A stretch of DNA of 64,000 nucleotides from Thermacetogenium phaeum DSM 12270 (lineage in GTDB: Bacteria; Bacillota; DSM-12270; Thermacetogeniales; Thermacetogeniaceae), in contig NC_018870.1 of NCBI RefSeq assembly GCF_000305935.1, positions 1,351,001-1,415,000 of the forward strand, in the 5' to 3' direction. The notes under the pieces were generated by a model. The model worked only from the letters and a program-made list of their open reading frames with translations. It had not been told where the DNA came from and ran no database searches. Position 1 is the first letter of the stretch; every line of letters starts with the position of its first letter. Made by a program: the position numbers and the translations under genes. This document shows positions 9,036 to 17,657 of the stretch, in pieces.

Positions 9036-9989
9036 TTGAGGATCGGAGACATTTATGAACTGGCTGTCCGCATGGGGGTAAAAGCCGACCCGCGTGGGGA
9101 AAATCAGATCAAAAGGGAGTTGGCCAAGCGCAAGAAGGAGTTCGAAGAATATAAAGAAAGCGAAAAAATTGATTTTGATGGAGAAAGTCTTGTCAATCCA
9201 TACAACGATACCAGAATTTTATATGGAGACCCAAAGGATGATGTGCGCGGTGTGCTGGCGGGAATCGACATCGAGGTCGGAGAGGTGCTGCTGGCCGATC
9301 GTCTGCGCGAGAAAGGAAGGAGAATCGACCTGATCATTTCCCACCATCCGGAGGGAAAGGCCCTGGCTGCCCTGCATGAGGTAATGCACATCCAGGAGGA
9401 TGTGCTCTATCAGCTCGGCGTACCGATTAATGTTGCCGAAGGCCTTCTGGCGGGCAGGATCGCCGAAGTAGAACGGCGCCTGATGCCTGTCAATCACAAC
9501 CGGGCGGTAGATGCTGCTTCTCTGTTGGGGATTCCCTTCATGTGCGTGCACACCCCGGCGGATAATCTGGTACAGGAATTCTTGACCCGTTACTTTGAGA
9601 GAAAGTCCCCGGAGACGGTTGGTGATGTGGTGAAGGCTTTGAAGGAACTGCCTGAATACCGGGAGGCGGTCAAACGCAATGCCGGCCCGAAGATCATCGT
9701 CGGAAAGGAGAAGGGCCGCGCCGGGAAGATCTTTGTGGACATGACCGGAGGTACCAGCGGTTCCAAGGATGCCTATGAGAAAATGGCGGTAGCCGGTGTC
9801 GGGACGATTGTGGGAATGCACATGACCGAGGACCACCGCAAGGAGGCGGAAAAGCACCACATCAATGTGGTGATCGCCGGACACATGGCCAGCGATTCCC
9901 TTGGGCTGAACCTCTTCCTGGATGAGCTGGCCCGGTGGGGGGTGGAGATCATACCCTGCTCCGGCCTGCTGCGTGTCAGCCGCGTTTAA
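9036..9989 (+). CDS. NIF3/DUF34-like protein
   Basis: Protein of the NIF3 (DUF34) superfamily, whose members carry a dinuclear metal site and have unsettled functions. Visible metal-ligand candidates are ISHHPEG near 107-113, VNHNRAVD near 152-159, CVHTPADN near 170-177, and a C-terminal pair MHMTEDH and VVIAGHMASDS near 266-290. The order resembles NIF3, but the middle part (residues 200-260) diverges from well-studied members. It starts at TTG 9036 after AGGGGGAGAAG. It lies 24 bp after polX in the same direction, so probably in the same transcript. Function not assigned. Confidence 0.65.
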   Translation: MRIGDIYELAVRMGVKADPRGENQIKRELAKRKKEFEEYKESEKIDFDGESLVNPYNDTRILYGDPKDDVRGVLAGIDIEVGEVLLADRLREKGRRIDLIISHHPEGKALAALHEVMHIQEDVLYQLGVPINVAEGLLAGRIAEVERRLMPVNHNRAVDAASLLGIPFMCVHTPADNLVQEFLTRYFERKSPETVGDVVKALKELPEYREAVKRNAGPKIIVGKEKGRAGKIFVDMTGGTSGSKDAYEKMAVAGVGTIVGMHMTEDHRKEAEKHHINVVIAGHMASDSLGLNLFLDELARWGVEIIPCSGLLRVSRV

Positions 9990-10009
9990 TTGAGGGGGAT
10001 TGCAATTTG

Positions 10010-10426
10010 ATGGACCTAATTTGGGTGGGTCTGGGCGGTCTTCTAGGTGCCCTCGCCCGTTATGGTGTCTGGAGAGCATTCCTGCACTGGAGTGCGACAT
10101 TTCCCTGGGGCACATTGATCACTAATATTACCGGGAGTATCCTCCTGGGTCTAATCCAGGCACTGGTCCTGGAGGGATTGATTCTGAGCCCCCGTTCCCG
10201 TCTTTTTCTGGGGGTTGGTTTTTGTGGGGCGTACACAACTTTTTCCACCTTTACAAAAGAAAGCCTGGATCTCCTTGATAGTAATCTGTTTCCGGAAGCG
10301 TTGCTGTATGTGTCGGGAACAACGGTTTTATGTCTTGCCGGAGTCTGGCTGGGTATCGTCCTGGGGAGATTATCTTATTCCCTGCTGGAGAAAAGACCCC
10401 TCAGGCTCGGGGAAGATCGGGACTGA
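10010..10426 (+). CDS. crcB: Fluoride ion channel CrcB/Fluc, first subunit
   Basis: Small four-helix membrane protein that exports F- and assembles as a dual-topology dimer. Family signatures are GGLLGALARYG near 8-18, WGTLITNITGS near 36-46 (with the polar-track Asn) and GFCGAYTTFSTFTKE near 72-86 containing the Phe box. 138 residues is typical. The frame is open upstream but overlaps the preceding gene; GAGGGGG at 9992-9998 sets ATG 10010 or TTG 10007. A second crcB follows 21 bp later, so the working channel is probably a heterodimer. No fluoride riboswitch was seen upstream. Confidence 0.93.
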   Translation: MDLIWVGLGGLLGALARYGVWRAFLHWSATFPWGTLITNITGSILLGLIQALVLEGLILSPRSRLFLGVGFCGAYTTFSTFTKESLDLLDSNLFPEALLYVSGTTVLCLAGVWLGIVLGRLSYSLLEKRPLRLGEDRD

Positions 10427-10447
10427 TCCCGGGAAATGAGGAGTTAG

Positions 10448-10822
10448 ATGATTGTTCTGCTGGGAATCGGCTTGGGTGGCATGTTGGGAGCCGTGGGGCG
10501 TTATTTTCTCGGGCGGCTGATAATGGAAAAATGGAAAGGAACCTATCCCCTGGGGACGTTTCTGATTAATATAAGCGGTGCTTATATCCTCTGTTTTCTC
10601 TTGGCATATCTATCTCATGGCGTTACTTTCTCACCTGTGCTGAAATCTGCTTTGACAACAGGGTTTCTCGGGGCATATACAACCTTTTCGACTTTTGCTT
10701 ATGAGGTAGTAAAACTGCTTGAGGATAATGAGAAACTAACCGCAATAGGCTACACCTGCAGCACAGTTTTCTTCGGTCTTACTTTCGGTTGGCTGGGGTA
10801 TTTGACGGGAAATATGCTTTAA
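10448..10822 (+). CDS. crcB: Fluoride ion channel CrcB/Fluc, second subunit
   Basis: Paralogue of the preceding gene with the same motifs: GGMLGAVGRYFLG near 8-20, GTFLINISGAY near 36-46 and GFLGAYTTFSTFAYE near 72-86. Four membrane helices in 124 residues. Tandem crcB pairs usually encode oppositely inserted halves of a heterodimeric Fluc channel in the cytoplasmic membrane. The ribosome binding site is GAGGAG, close to ATG 10448. A DUF190 gene follows immediately, a common neighbour of crcB. Confidence 0.93.
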   Translation: MIVLLGIGLGGMLGAVGRYFLGRLIMEKWKGTYPLGTFLINISGAYILCFLLAYLSHGVTFSPVLKSALTTGFLGAYTTFSTFAYEVVKLLEDNEKLTAIGYTCSTVFFGLTFGWLGYLTGNML

Positions 10823-10842
10823 CCAGGGAGGAGGTATTCACC

Positions 10843-11163
10843 TTGCCCGAACAAAAACCGGCTCTTTTGCTCAGAATATATACCGGAGAGAAGGAGCAGT
10901 GGGGGCACAAGGCACTGTATCACGCTTTGGTATTAAAATTCCGGGAACTCGGGCTGGCAGGAGCCACTGTCTATCGAGGCGTGGAAGGCTACGGCCCGGA
11001 AAACAGGCTGCGTACCAGCAGGGTCCTCGATCTTTCTGTGGATCTTCCCGTGGTTATCGAGGTTGTAGATTGTGAGGAGAAGATCAGAGGTGCACTGCCA
11101 GTAATCAGGAAAATGGTCAAAAAGGGGTTAATCACCATATCCGTTGTGGAGGTTGTTAAGTAA
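10843..11163 (+). CDS. DUF190 family protein, crcB-associated
   Basis: 106-residue soluble protein of the DUF190 family (ferredoxin-like/PII-like fold). Recognisable segments are LLRIYTGEKEQWGHKALYHA, LAGATVYRGVEGYG and the basic LRTSRVLDLSVDLPVVIEVV. Its function is not established; the constant pairing with crcB suggests a role connected to fluoride or ion homeostasis. The frame begins upstream inside crcB, but AGGGAGGAGG at 10825-10834 places the start at TTG 10843. Confidence 0.85.
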   Translation: MPEQKPALLLRIYTGEKEQWGHKALYHALVLKFRELGLAGATVYRGVEGYGPENRLRTSRVLDLSVDLPVVIEVVDCEEKIRGALPVIRKMVKKGLITISVVEVVK

Positions 11164-11167
11164 AGGC

Positions 11168-13732
11168 ATGACAGAACGGAAAAAACCGGAACTCCTGGCA
11201 CCTGCGGGAAACCCGCTGGCCTTGCGCGCTGCGGTGGAGAACGGTGCCGACGCCGTCTATCTGGGGGGGAAGATGTTCGGGGCGCGCGCCTTTGCGGAAA
11301 ACTTTACTGAAGAGGATCTGGCCTCCGCCCTGAGCTACGCCCACGGCCGCGGGGTGCGGATTTATGTAACAGTCAATACCCTGGTGGATAACAGGGAATT
11401 CGGAGAATTGACCGATTACCTGTTTTTTTTATACCGGGAGGGCGTTGATGCCCTCATTGTTCAGGATGTAGGGGTGGCCGGGTACATCAGGGCGGTGCTT
11501 CCCGACTTCCGGCTGCACGGGAGCACTCAGATGACGGTGCACAACGCCGCCGGTGCCAGGTTCCTCGCCGAGGCGGGGTTCCAGAGGGTCATCCTTGCCC
11601 GGGAGACAACCTATTCCGATCTCCAGGAGATCCGGAAACATTCCTCCCTGGAACTGGAGGTCTTTGTCCACGGGGCGCTGTGCATCTGTTACTCAGGTCA
11701 GTGTCTGTTCAGCAGCATGATCGGGGGTAGGAGCGGAAACCGGGGGAGGTGTGCCCAGCCCTGCAGGCTCCCTTACTCCCTGGTAGATGAAAAGGGGCGG
11801 GAATTGAGTGACTCTGTTCCGGGGGAGCATCTCTTGAGCCCCAGGGATCTGCTGCTCTTGAGGGAGCTGCCAGACCTCTGCCGGGTTGGCGTTGCCGCTC
11901 TGAAGATTGAGGGCCGCATGAAGCGACCGGAGTATGTGGCAACGGTCGTCCGGATTTATCGGGAAGCACTGGACAGGGCCTGGGAGGACCCGGAGCACTA
12001 TACGGCGAGCGATCGGGAAGTACGGGAACTCTCCCAGATCTTCAACCGTGGCTTCACTACAGGATACTTTTACGGTAATCCCGGGCGTGGCCTGATAGGT
12101 TATACCAGACCCAACAACCGCGGCCTTTATCTGGGGCGTGTGGTGAAAAAAGGGCACCGCCATGCCGTCTTGCAGAACCGTCTCCCTTTGAGAACGGGGG
12201 ATGGGATCGAGTTCTGGACCGGTTCAGGGCGGCATGGCTTAACTGTACAAGGAATGACAGTCAAGGACAGAGAGGTGGAAGAGGCCCCTCCGGGCAGTGA
12301 TGTACAGATTACTGTTCCCTTCCATGTGAGCCCCGGTGATCGCGTTTTTAAAACCCATGATCGGGTGCTGATTGAAAAAGCACGGGAGAGCTTCACGGGG
12401 CCCTCCCGGCGCCGCACTCCCATCACCCTCAGGGCCGTCGCCCGTATTGGCGAGCCTTTTTACCTTGTCGGATGGGATGCGGACGGCTGCCGGGCGGAAT
12501 CCCGTGGAAATATCTGCGGTGAGAAGGCGCGCAAGCACGAACTTACTCCAGAGATCCTCAGAGCTCAGCTGGATCGGTTGGGGAATACCCCCTTTCAACT
12601 GAAAAAGCTGGAGTGTGAGCTCGAACCGGGGGTGATGTTGCCCCTCAGCGAAATCAACGCCGTGCGCCGCAGTCTGACGGCCGCTCTGGAGGAAAAGCAC
12701 CTGCAAAAGTACCGGCGCCGTCTACCTCAGGATCTTACGAAACGGGAAGAGGGATACTGGTCAGGGCTGCAGGCAAGGGCGCGAGATGTGCAAAAGGTTA
12801 TAAGGCGTCCCTCCCTTGCCGTCGCCGTAAGTGATTTGCCGAGCCTGCAGGCGGCCGCTGCAGGGGGGGCGGACATCATTTACTTCGGCGGATATTCTCT
12901 CAAAGGGAGGGCGCCCTGGACCGATGAGGCATTGCGGCGTGGTATTGAAGATTGCCTGGGGCGAGGGGTGCAGCCCTATCTCATCATCCCACGCATCTGG
13001 CAGGAGCGGGAAGGGGATAGGGTACTCCGAATGCTCGAAGAGGCGCTTCTCTTATCTGTTGCCGGGGTACTGGTCGGTGACCTGGGCGGTTGTTATCTGG
13101 CTTTGAAAAAAGACCTCAGTGTGGTGACCGATTTCTCGGTGCCTGTTTTCAACGATTCGGCGATCTTTTCCTTGCTGGAAGCAGGGGTGAGTCGCGCTAC
13201 TTTATCTCCGGAATTGAATCGGGAGCAATTGATGCGCCTTACTTACAGGGGGTCGGAGGTACTGGAACTGCCGGTGCACGGAGCAATACCCCTGATGATC
13301 AGCGAGCACTGCGTCACCGGAGCGGTAACGGGGGAGGGGGGGCGGTGCATGAGGATCTGCTCTCAAAACCGTTGTTACCTTAAAGATCGCTGTGGCTACC
13401 TGTTTCCTGTAGTTCAGGATGAGCGCTGTCGGATGACCATTTACAACGCCCGGGAACTCTGTTTAATCGAACACCTTGCCGAAATAATAGAGGAAGGTTA
13501 TGATCATCTCAGGCTGGAGCTCCGTTATTCACAGGCCCGGGAGGTTAAAGAGATCACCTCCATTTACCGCAGTGCTGTTGACGCAGTTGTTTCCGGATGC
13601 TGGAGCCGGGAGCGGGCAAGGCATGCCTGGGAGAAGCTTTCCGTTATCTCTCCACTCGGCCTGACGCGCGGTCACTACCTGCGCGGTGTTCTCCGGGCAG
13701 AGGAGAGAAAGGAGGGGGCTTTAAATGGATAG
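11168..13732 (+). CDS. U32 family peptidase/RNA hydroxylation protein with DUF3656
   Basis: 854-residue member of the U32 family, whose characterised relatives RlhA and TrhP take part in prephenate-dependent hydroxylation of 23S rRNA or tRNA. The N-terminal U32 domain starts with ELLAPAGNPLALRAAVENGADAVYLGG (key residues at 9-35) and contains the cysteine cluster HGALCICYSGQCLFSSMIGG then GRCAQPC near 177-206. A DUF3656-like region spans roughly 370-500. The last 300 residues look like a second, degenerate copy of the U32 barrel (AAAAGGADIIYFGGYSLKGR, LPVHGAIPLMISEHC). Start ATG 11168; the 3' end overlaps mutS2 by 8 bp. Confidence 0.82.
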   Translation: MTERKKPELLAPAGNPLALRAAVENGADAVYLGGKMFGARAFAENFTEEDLASALSYAHGRGVRIYVTVNTLVDNREFGELTDYLFFLYREGVDALIVQDVGVAGYIRAVLPDFRLHGSTQMTVHNAAGARFLAEAGFQRVILARETTYSDLQEIRKHSSLELEVFVHGALCICYSGQCLFSSMIGGRSGNRGRCAQPCRLPYSLVDEKGRELSDSVPGEHLLSPRDLLLLRELPDLCRVGVAALKIEGRMKRPEYVATVVRIYREALDRAWEDPEHYTASDREVRELSQIFNRGFTTGYFYGNPGRGLIGYTRPNNRGLYLGRVVKKGHRHAVLQNRLPLRTGDGIEFWTGSGRHGLTVQGMTVKDREVEEAPPGSDVQITVPFHVSPGDRVFKTHDRVLIEKARESFTGPSRRRTPITLRAVARIGEPFYLVGWDADGCRAESRGNICGEKARKHELTPEILRAQLDRLGNTPFQLKKLECELEPGVMLPLSEINAVRRSLTAALEEKHLQKYRRRLPQDLTKREEGYWSGLQARARDVQKVIRRPSLAVAVSDLPSLQAAAAGGADIIYFGGYSLKGRAPWTDEALRRGIEDCLGRGVQPYLIIPRIWQEREGDRVLRMLEEALLLSVAGVLVGDLGGCYLALKKDLSVVTDFSVPVFNDSAIFSLLEAGVSRATLSPELNREQLMRLTYRGSEVLELPVHGAIPLMISEHCVTGAVTGEGGRCMRICSQNRCYLKDRCGYLFPVVQDERCRMTIYNARELCLIEHLAEIIEEGYDHLRLELRYSQAREVKEITSIYRSAVDAVVSGCWSRERARHAWEKLSVISPLGLTRGHYLRGVLRAEERKEGALNG

Positions 13733-16106
13733 ATTTTCATTGAAGAAGCTGGAGTTTCACAAGATCAAAGAGATGCTGGAAGGATGCTGCAGCACTCCTC
13801 TGGGTGTTCCCTATGTGCGGGAACTGGAGCCGGCGACGGAAGTCGAGGAGATCCTCGCTCGCCAGGCGGAAACTACCGAGGCCTGCCATGCCTGGAGGCT
13901 CTGCCCCGAACTGTCCTTTGATGGGGTCGCCGACCTGGCACCACTGCTGCGGCGCGCCCTCATCGGAGGGGTGCTGGAGCCTCAAGATTTGCTGAGCTGC
14001 CGCGATACCCTGCAGGCAGGAGAGCGGTTGAAGAAGGCCCTCCTGAGCGCCGGCAGGGAACTGCCGCGCCTGCAGGCGAGAGCCCGCAGGATCCAGGAGT
14101 GCCGGACACTGCAGGAGAAGATCAACCTCTGCATACAGCCGGACGGAGAAATATCCGACAGCGCCTCACCGGAACTGGCCAGACTGCGGCAGCAGATCCG
14201 AACACTGCAGGTTCGGATTCGCGGCTTGCTGGATGAGATCCTGTCTAAACCGGAGTGGAACAGATATCTGCAGGAGCCCATTTACACTGTGCGAGGGGAC
14301 CGTTATGTAGTTCCCGTCAAGCAGGAACACCGCAGCCAGTTCCCCGGCCTCGTTCACGATTTGTCCGGAAGTGGAGCGACCGTTTTCATGGAGCCCCTGC
14401 CGCTGGTGGGCCCGATGAATGAACTGATGGCAAAGCGCACCGCCGCTCACCGGGAAGAGCAGCGCATCCTGGAGGAACTGACCAAGATGGTGGCGGCTTT
14501 TCACGACGCAATTCAGGAGAATCTGAGGATCCTCGGTGAACTGGATTTTATTCTGGCAAAGGGGCATCTCAGCAGTAAACTCAAAGGGAACCCTCCCCGC
14601 TTCGGCGATGGGAGATGTTTAGTGCTGAAGTCGGGGCGCCACCCGCTCCTCAGAGGGAAGGTGGTTCCCCTGGATCTCCACCTGGGAAGAGATTTTGACT
14701 GCCTGATCATTACGGGGCCGAATACCGGAGGAAAAACGGTCGCTTTGAAAACAGTCGGCCTGCTGGTGGTAATGGCTCAGGCCGGGCTCCATATTCCTGC
14801 CGGGGAGAGGACTGTGCTTCCCGTTCTCCAGAATGTTTTTGCCGATATCGGGGATGAGCAGAGCATTGAACAATCATTGAGCACCTTCTCCGGCCATATG
14901 AAAAATATTGTGCGCATCCTGGATCAGGTCGGGGAGGGAAGCCTGGTGCTCCTGGATGAATTGGGGGCGGGCACCGATCCCGAGCAGGGAGCCGCTTTGG
15001 GGATGGCAATACTGGATAGGCTGATCAACAAAGGCGCTCTGATCATCGCTACTACCCATTTCAGCGAGCTGAAAATCTTTGCCCATACCAGGCAGCGGGC
15101 GGAAAATGCTTCTGTGGAGTTCGACAGCAGGACCCTCCAGCCCACCTACCGCCTTTCCATCGGTGTTCCCGGAGAGAGCAATGCCTTTGAGATCGCCGCA
15201 AGGCTGGGACTCGATTCTGAAGTGGTAGAGCGGGCGAGATCCTTCTTGCGCCCCGAGCAGCGGGAACTTTCCGATTTGATCAAGCACCTTAAAGAGGACC
15301 AGTTCGCAGCCAGTTCGGCTCGGGCTGAGGCCGAGCTTGAGCGAGCAGAAGTCGAAAAATTAAAGGAGAAGTTACGGCGGGAGGAGGAAAGGCTGCGGAA
15401 TAAGCAGCAGGAGATCCTGTCCATGGCCCATGAGGAGGCACGGGAGCTGGTACGCACCGCCAGGCGGGAAGCCGAGCAGTTGATCCGCTTCCTGAGGGAG
15501 AAGATGCGCCAAGAGGATGCCCGCATTGCTCTGGAGGAGGCTCAGGCAGTGCGGCAGAAGCTAGGTGATCTGTCCGGTCGAATCGAAGAAAGGGCTGCGG
15601 CTACGGAGGAATCCGCCTTTGCCGGCGATATTCCGGATACGCTGAAGCCCGGGGATGTTGTAGCCATACCCCGCTTCCATCAGGAAGGATATGTTATTTC
15701 TCCCCCCGGTCCGGATGGAGAGGTGCTGGTTCAGGTCGGTGCGCTCAAGCTCCATCTCCCCATCAAGGAGCTGCGCCGCAGTCTGAAACGGGATAAACAA
15801 AAGAAAGAATTGACAGCGACGGGCAGTAGATCCGGTGGTAGAACCATCAAGGAACATGCACAGGTGTCTCCGGAGTTTGACTTTCGGGGAATGCGGGTGG
15901 AGGAAAGCCTCAAAGAGATTGATAAATACCTGGACGCGGCCTATCTGGCGGGAATAAACAGGGTTTCTCTCATCCATGGGAAAGGAACAGGGGCCTTAAG
16001 GGAGGCTGTAAGACAGTACCTTTCCAAACATCCCTTCGTGGCTTCCTACCGCAACGGGAATTACTACGAGGGGGGGACGGGGGTTACCATCGTCGAATTA
16101 AAATAA
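13725..16106 (+). CDS. mutS2: MutS2 (endonuclease/ribosome-associated ATPase)
   Basis: 793-residue MutS2. The N-terminal half is the clamp/lever region without the mismatch-recognition domain of MutS. The ATPase core has Walker A (GPNTGGKTVALKT near 328-340), Walker B (LVLLDELGAGTDPEQG) and TTHFSELK. A charged coiled coil spans about 515-610, and the C-terminal Smr nuclease domain has FDFRGMRVEESL and IHGKGTGALR near 708-760. MutS2 is known for suppressing recombination and, in B. subtilis, for acting on collided ribosomes. ATG 13725 follows GGAGGGGG and overlaps the U32 gene, implying coupled translation. Confidence 0.95.
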   Translation: MDRFSLKKLEFHKIKEMLEGCCSTPLGVPYVRELEPATEVEEILARQAETTEACHAWRLCPELSFDGVADLAPLLRRALIGGVLEPQDLLSCRDTLQAGERLKKALLSAGRELPRLQARARRIQECRTLQEKINLCIQPDGEISDSASPELARLRQQIRTLQVRIRGLLDEILSKPEWNRYLQEPIYTVRGDRYVVPVKQEHRSQFPGLVHDLSGSGATVFMEPLPLVGPMNELMAKRTAAHREEQRILEELTKMVAAFHDAIQENLRILGELDFILAKGHLSSKLKGNPPRFGDGRCLVLKSGRHPLLRGKVVPLDLHLGRDFDCLIITGPNTGGKTVALKTVGLLVVMAQAGLHIPAGERTVLPVLQNVFADIGDEQSIEQSLSTFSGHMKNIVRILDQVGEGSLVLLDELGAGTDPEQGAALGMAILDRLINKGALIIATTHFSELKIFAHTRQRAENASVEFDSRTLQPTYRLSIGVPGESNAFEIAARLGLDSEVVERARSFLRPEQRELSDLIKHLKEDQFAASSARAEAELERAEVEKLKEKLRREEERLRNKQQEILSMAHEEARELVRTARREAEQLIRFLREKMRQEDARIALEEAQAVRQKLGDLSGRIEERAAATEESAFAGDIPDTLKPGDVVAIPRFHQEGYVISPPGPDGEVLVQVGALKLHLPIKELRRSLKRDKQKKELTATGSRSGGRTIKEHAQVSPEFDFRGMRVEESLKEIDKYLDAAYLAGINRVSLIHGKGTGALREAVRQYLSKHPFVASYRNGNYYEGGTGVTIVELK

Positions 16107-16343
16107 TCTTCATCTCTTTATTTGCTAAGAAATTGACCATACACACCTGGCAAATGCCGTACGGCAATTCAAGATTTCTTTAAAGCCGTTTGTTGCGGCA
16201 GCAACGGGGGATGCAGCACAAAAAAGGGGATAATTGCATAGCCAGGCCATCCTGTTAGAAGTGCCGGTATTCTTTGTTATGTTATATTTAAATAAAGAAG
16301 CTTTCCATAAAGGGTTAGTTTAGTAATTACCTGGAGGCAGACC
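16107..16343. other. Intergenic region, no gene seen
   Basis: 237 bp between mutS2 and the SRAP gene. It is AT-rich near its right end (TTATGTTATATTTAAATAAAG), which probably holds the promoter of the SRAP gene, but I cannot define a confident -35/-10 pair and see no clear terminator. Confidence 0.5.
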
Positions 16344-17000
16344 ATGTGCGGGCGTTTCAGCCTTACTGTGGATGGAGAAGCGCTGTGCCGCTATTACCGT
16401 GTTGATGCGGGGAACATTATCTTTGAGCCGAACAGCAACATCGCTCCGGGGCAGTACATACCTGTGATCACCGGCGGCCCCCGGAGGGAGGCGTTCATGA
16501 TGCGTTGGGGGCTAATTCCACGCTGGAGCAGAGAACCGGCAAAGGGTTACCGGATGTTCAATGCCAGGGCAGAAACGGTAGACAGAAAACCCGCTTTTCG
16601 AGAACCGTTTTTGAAGAGGCGCTGTTTGATTCCGGCCGATGCCTTTTATGAATGGAAAAAGGTTGCCGGAAGGAAGATCCCCTTCCGCATCAACCTGCCG
16701 GGGAAGCGATTGTTTTCCCTGGCGGGCATCTGGGATTGCTGGGTGGCTGAAGATGGAAGAAGGATTTTATCCTGCAGCATCCTGACCACCGACTCCAATG
16801 ATTATTTAAAGGAGGTTCATAACCGGATGCCGGTGATCCTGGCGGATGATGACTACCAGCAAACGTGGCTTCAGGAAAGGAGAATCGCGGAGGTAAAGAG
16901 GCTGCTGCACCCCTATCCCGGAGAGATGATAGCCGTACCCTGTTCTCCGGGGAGCGGCATCATGAATCCACCCAGGGATGCTTTCCCGGGGCAAGAGTAA
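16344..17000 (+). CDS. SRAP domain protein (YedK/HMCES-like abasic site protein)
   Basis: SRAP proteins form a covalent thiazolidine crosslink to abasic sites in single-stranded DNA. The catalytic Cys2 is exposed after Met removal (MCGRFSL). Other family residues are present: N in FNARAETVDRKPAFRE near 73-88, E in DAFYEWKK near 100-107, and the active-site His in EVHNRMPVIL near 156-165. 218 residues is typical. It starts at ATG 16344 after CTGGAGG. It stands alone; the next gene is 105 bp away. Confidence 0.93.
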   Translation: MCGRFSLTVDGEALCRYYRVDAGNIIFEPNSNIAPGQYIPVITGGPRREAFMMRWGLIPRWSREPAKGYRMFNARAETVDRKPAFREPFLKRRCLIPADAFYEWKKVAGRKIPFRINLPGKRLFSLAGIWDCWVAEDGRRILSCSILTTDSNDYLKEVHNRMPVILADDDYQQTWLQERRIAEVKRLLHPYPGEMIAVPCSPGSGIMNPPRDAFPGQE

Positions 17001-17111
17001 ACAGACAATACCAATCACCATTCTGAGGGTTCCTAATAAAGGCTTGAGGCGATCGGTAAAATTGTTGAGAGGTAGATCTTTGACCCGGAATGCAAAAAGG
17101 AGGGAGTGGTT

Positions 17112-17642
17112 TTGAAAAGAAAGATTAAGAATGCCGTGCTGGAACTCATCGAAGGGGATATCACGGAGATGGATACCGATGCCATCGTCAACGCCGCCAA
17201 TTCCTACCTGAAACACGGCGGCGGGGTGGCCGGGGCAATTGTCAGGAAGGGGGGCCAGGAGATTCAGAGGGAGTCCGATCAAATCGGCTATTGCCCTGTA
17301 GGAGGAGCGGTGATTACAGGGGCAGGCAGACTTAAAGCGAAAAAGGTGATCCATGCCGTAGGCCCGAGGATGGGTGAGGGGAACGAAGACGAGAAGCTGA
17401 GAAGTGCCACTTTGAACAGCCTCAGGGTTGCCGAACAGAACCATCTGGAAAGCATCTCCTTCCCGGCCATCAGCACCGGCATCTTCGGTTTTCCCCTCGA
17501 TCGCTGTGCAAAGATCATGCTGGAAACTGTTATCACCTACCTGCAGGGAACTACTGATTTGAAGAGGATTGTTTTTTGTCTTTTCGGGAGGGATGCCCTG
17601 GAGGTTTTTCAAGAGGAACTCCAGAGGCGGCTTCCGGAGTAA
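17112..17642 (+). CDS. Macrodomain protein (ADP-ribose/O-acetyl-ADP-ribose hydrolase)
   Basis: Stand-alone macrodomain of the YmdB/TTHA0132 type. It shows the ADP-ribose-binding motifs: DITEMDTDAIVNAANSYLKHGGGVAGAI (key residues GD, NAAN and the HGGGVAGAI loop near 18-45) and the phosphate loop PAISTGIFGFP near 117-127. Such proteins remove ADP-ribose from esters or deacetylate O-acetyl-ADP-ribose. The frame opens at GTG 17106, but the GGAGGGA site at 17099-17105 fits TTG 17112, giving 176 residues. It lies 15 bp upstream of a sirtuin, which produces O-acetyl-ADP-ribose. Confidence 0.92.
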   Translation: MKRKIKNAVLELIEGDITEMDTDAIVNAANSYLKHGGGVAGAIVRKGGQEIQRESDQIGYCPVGGAVITGAGRLKAKKVIHAVGPRMGEGNEDEKLRSATLNSLRVAEQNHLESISFPAISTGIFGFPLDRCAKIMLETVITYLQGTTDLKRIVFCLFGRDALEVFQEELQRRLPE

Positions 17643-17657
17643 CAGGAGGGGCGGTTT

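Noticed and set aside
9990..10009. Fluoride riboswitch before crcB
   Set aside because: Only 20 bp separate the genes, and no fluoride riboswitch core was seen there or at the start of the operon.
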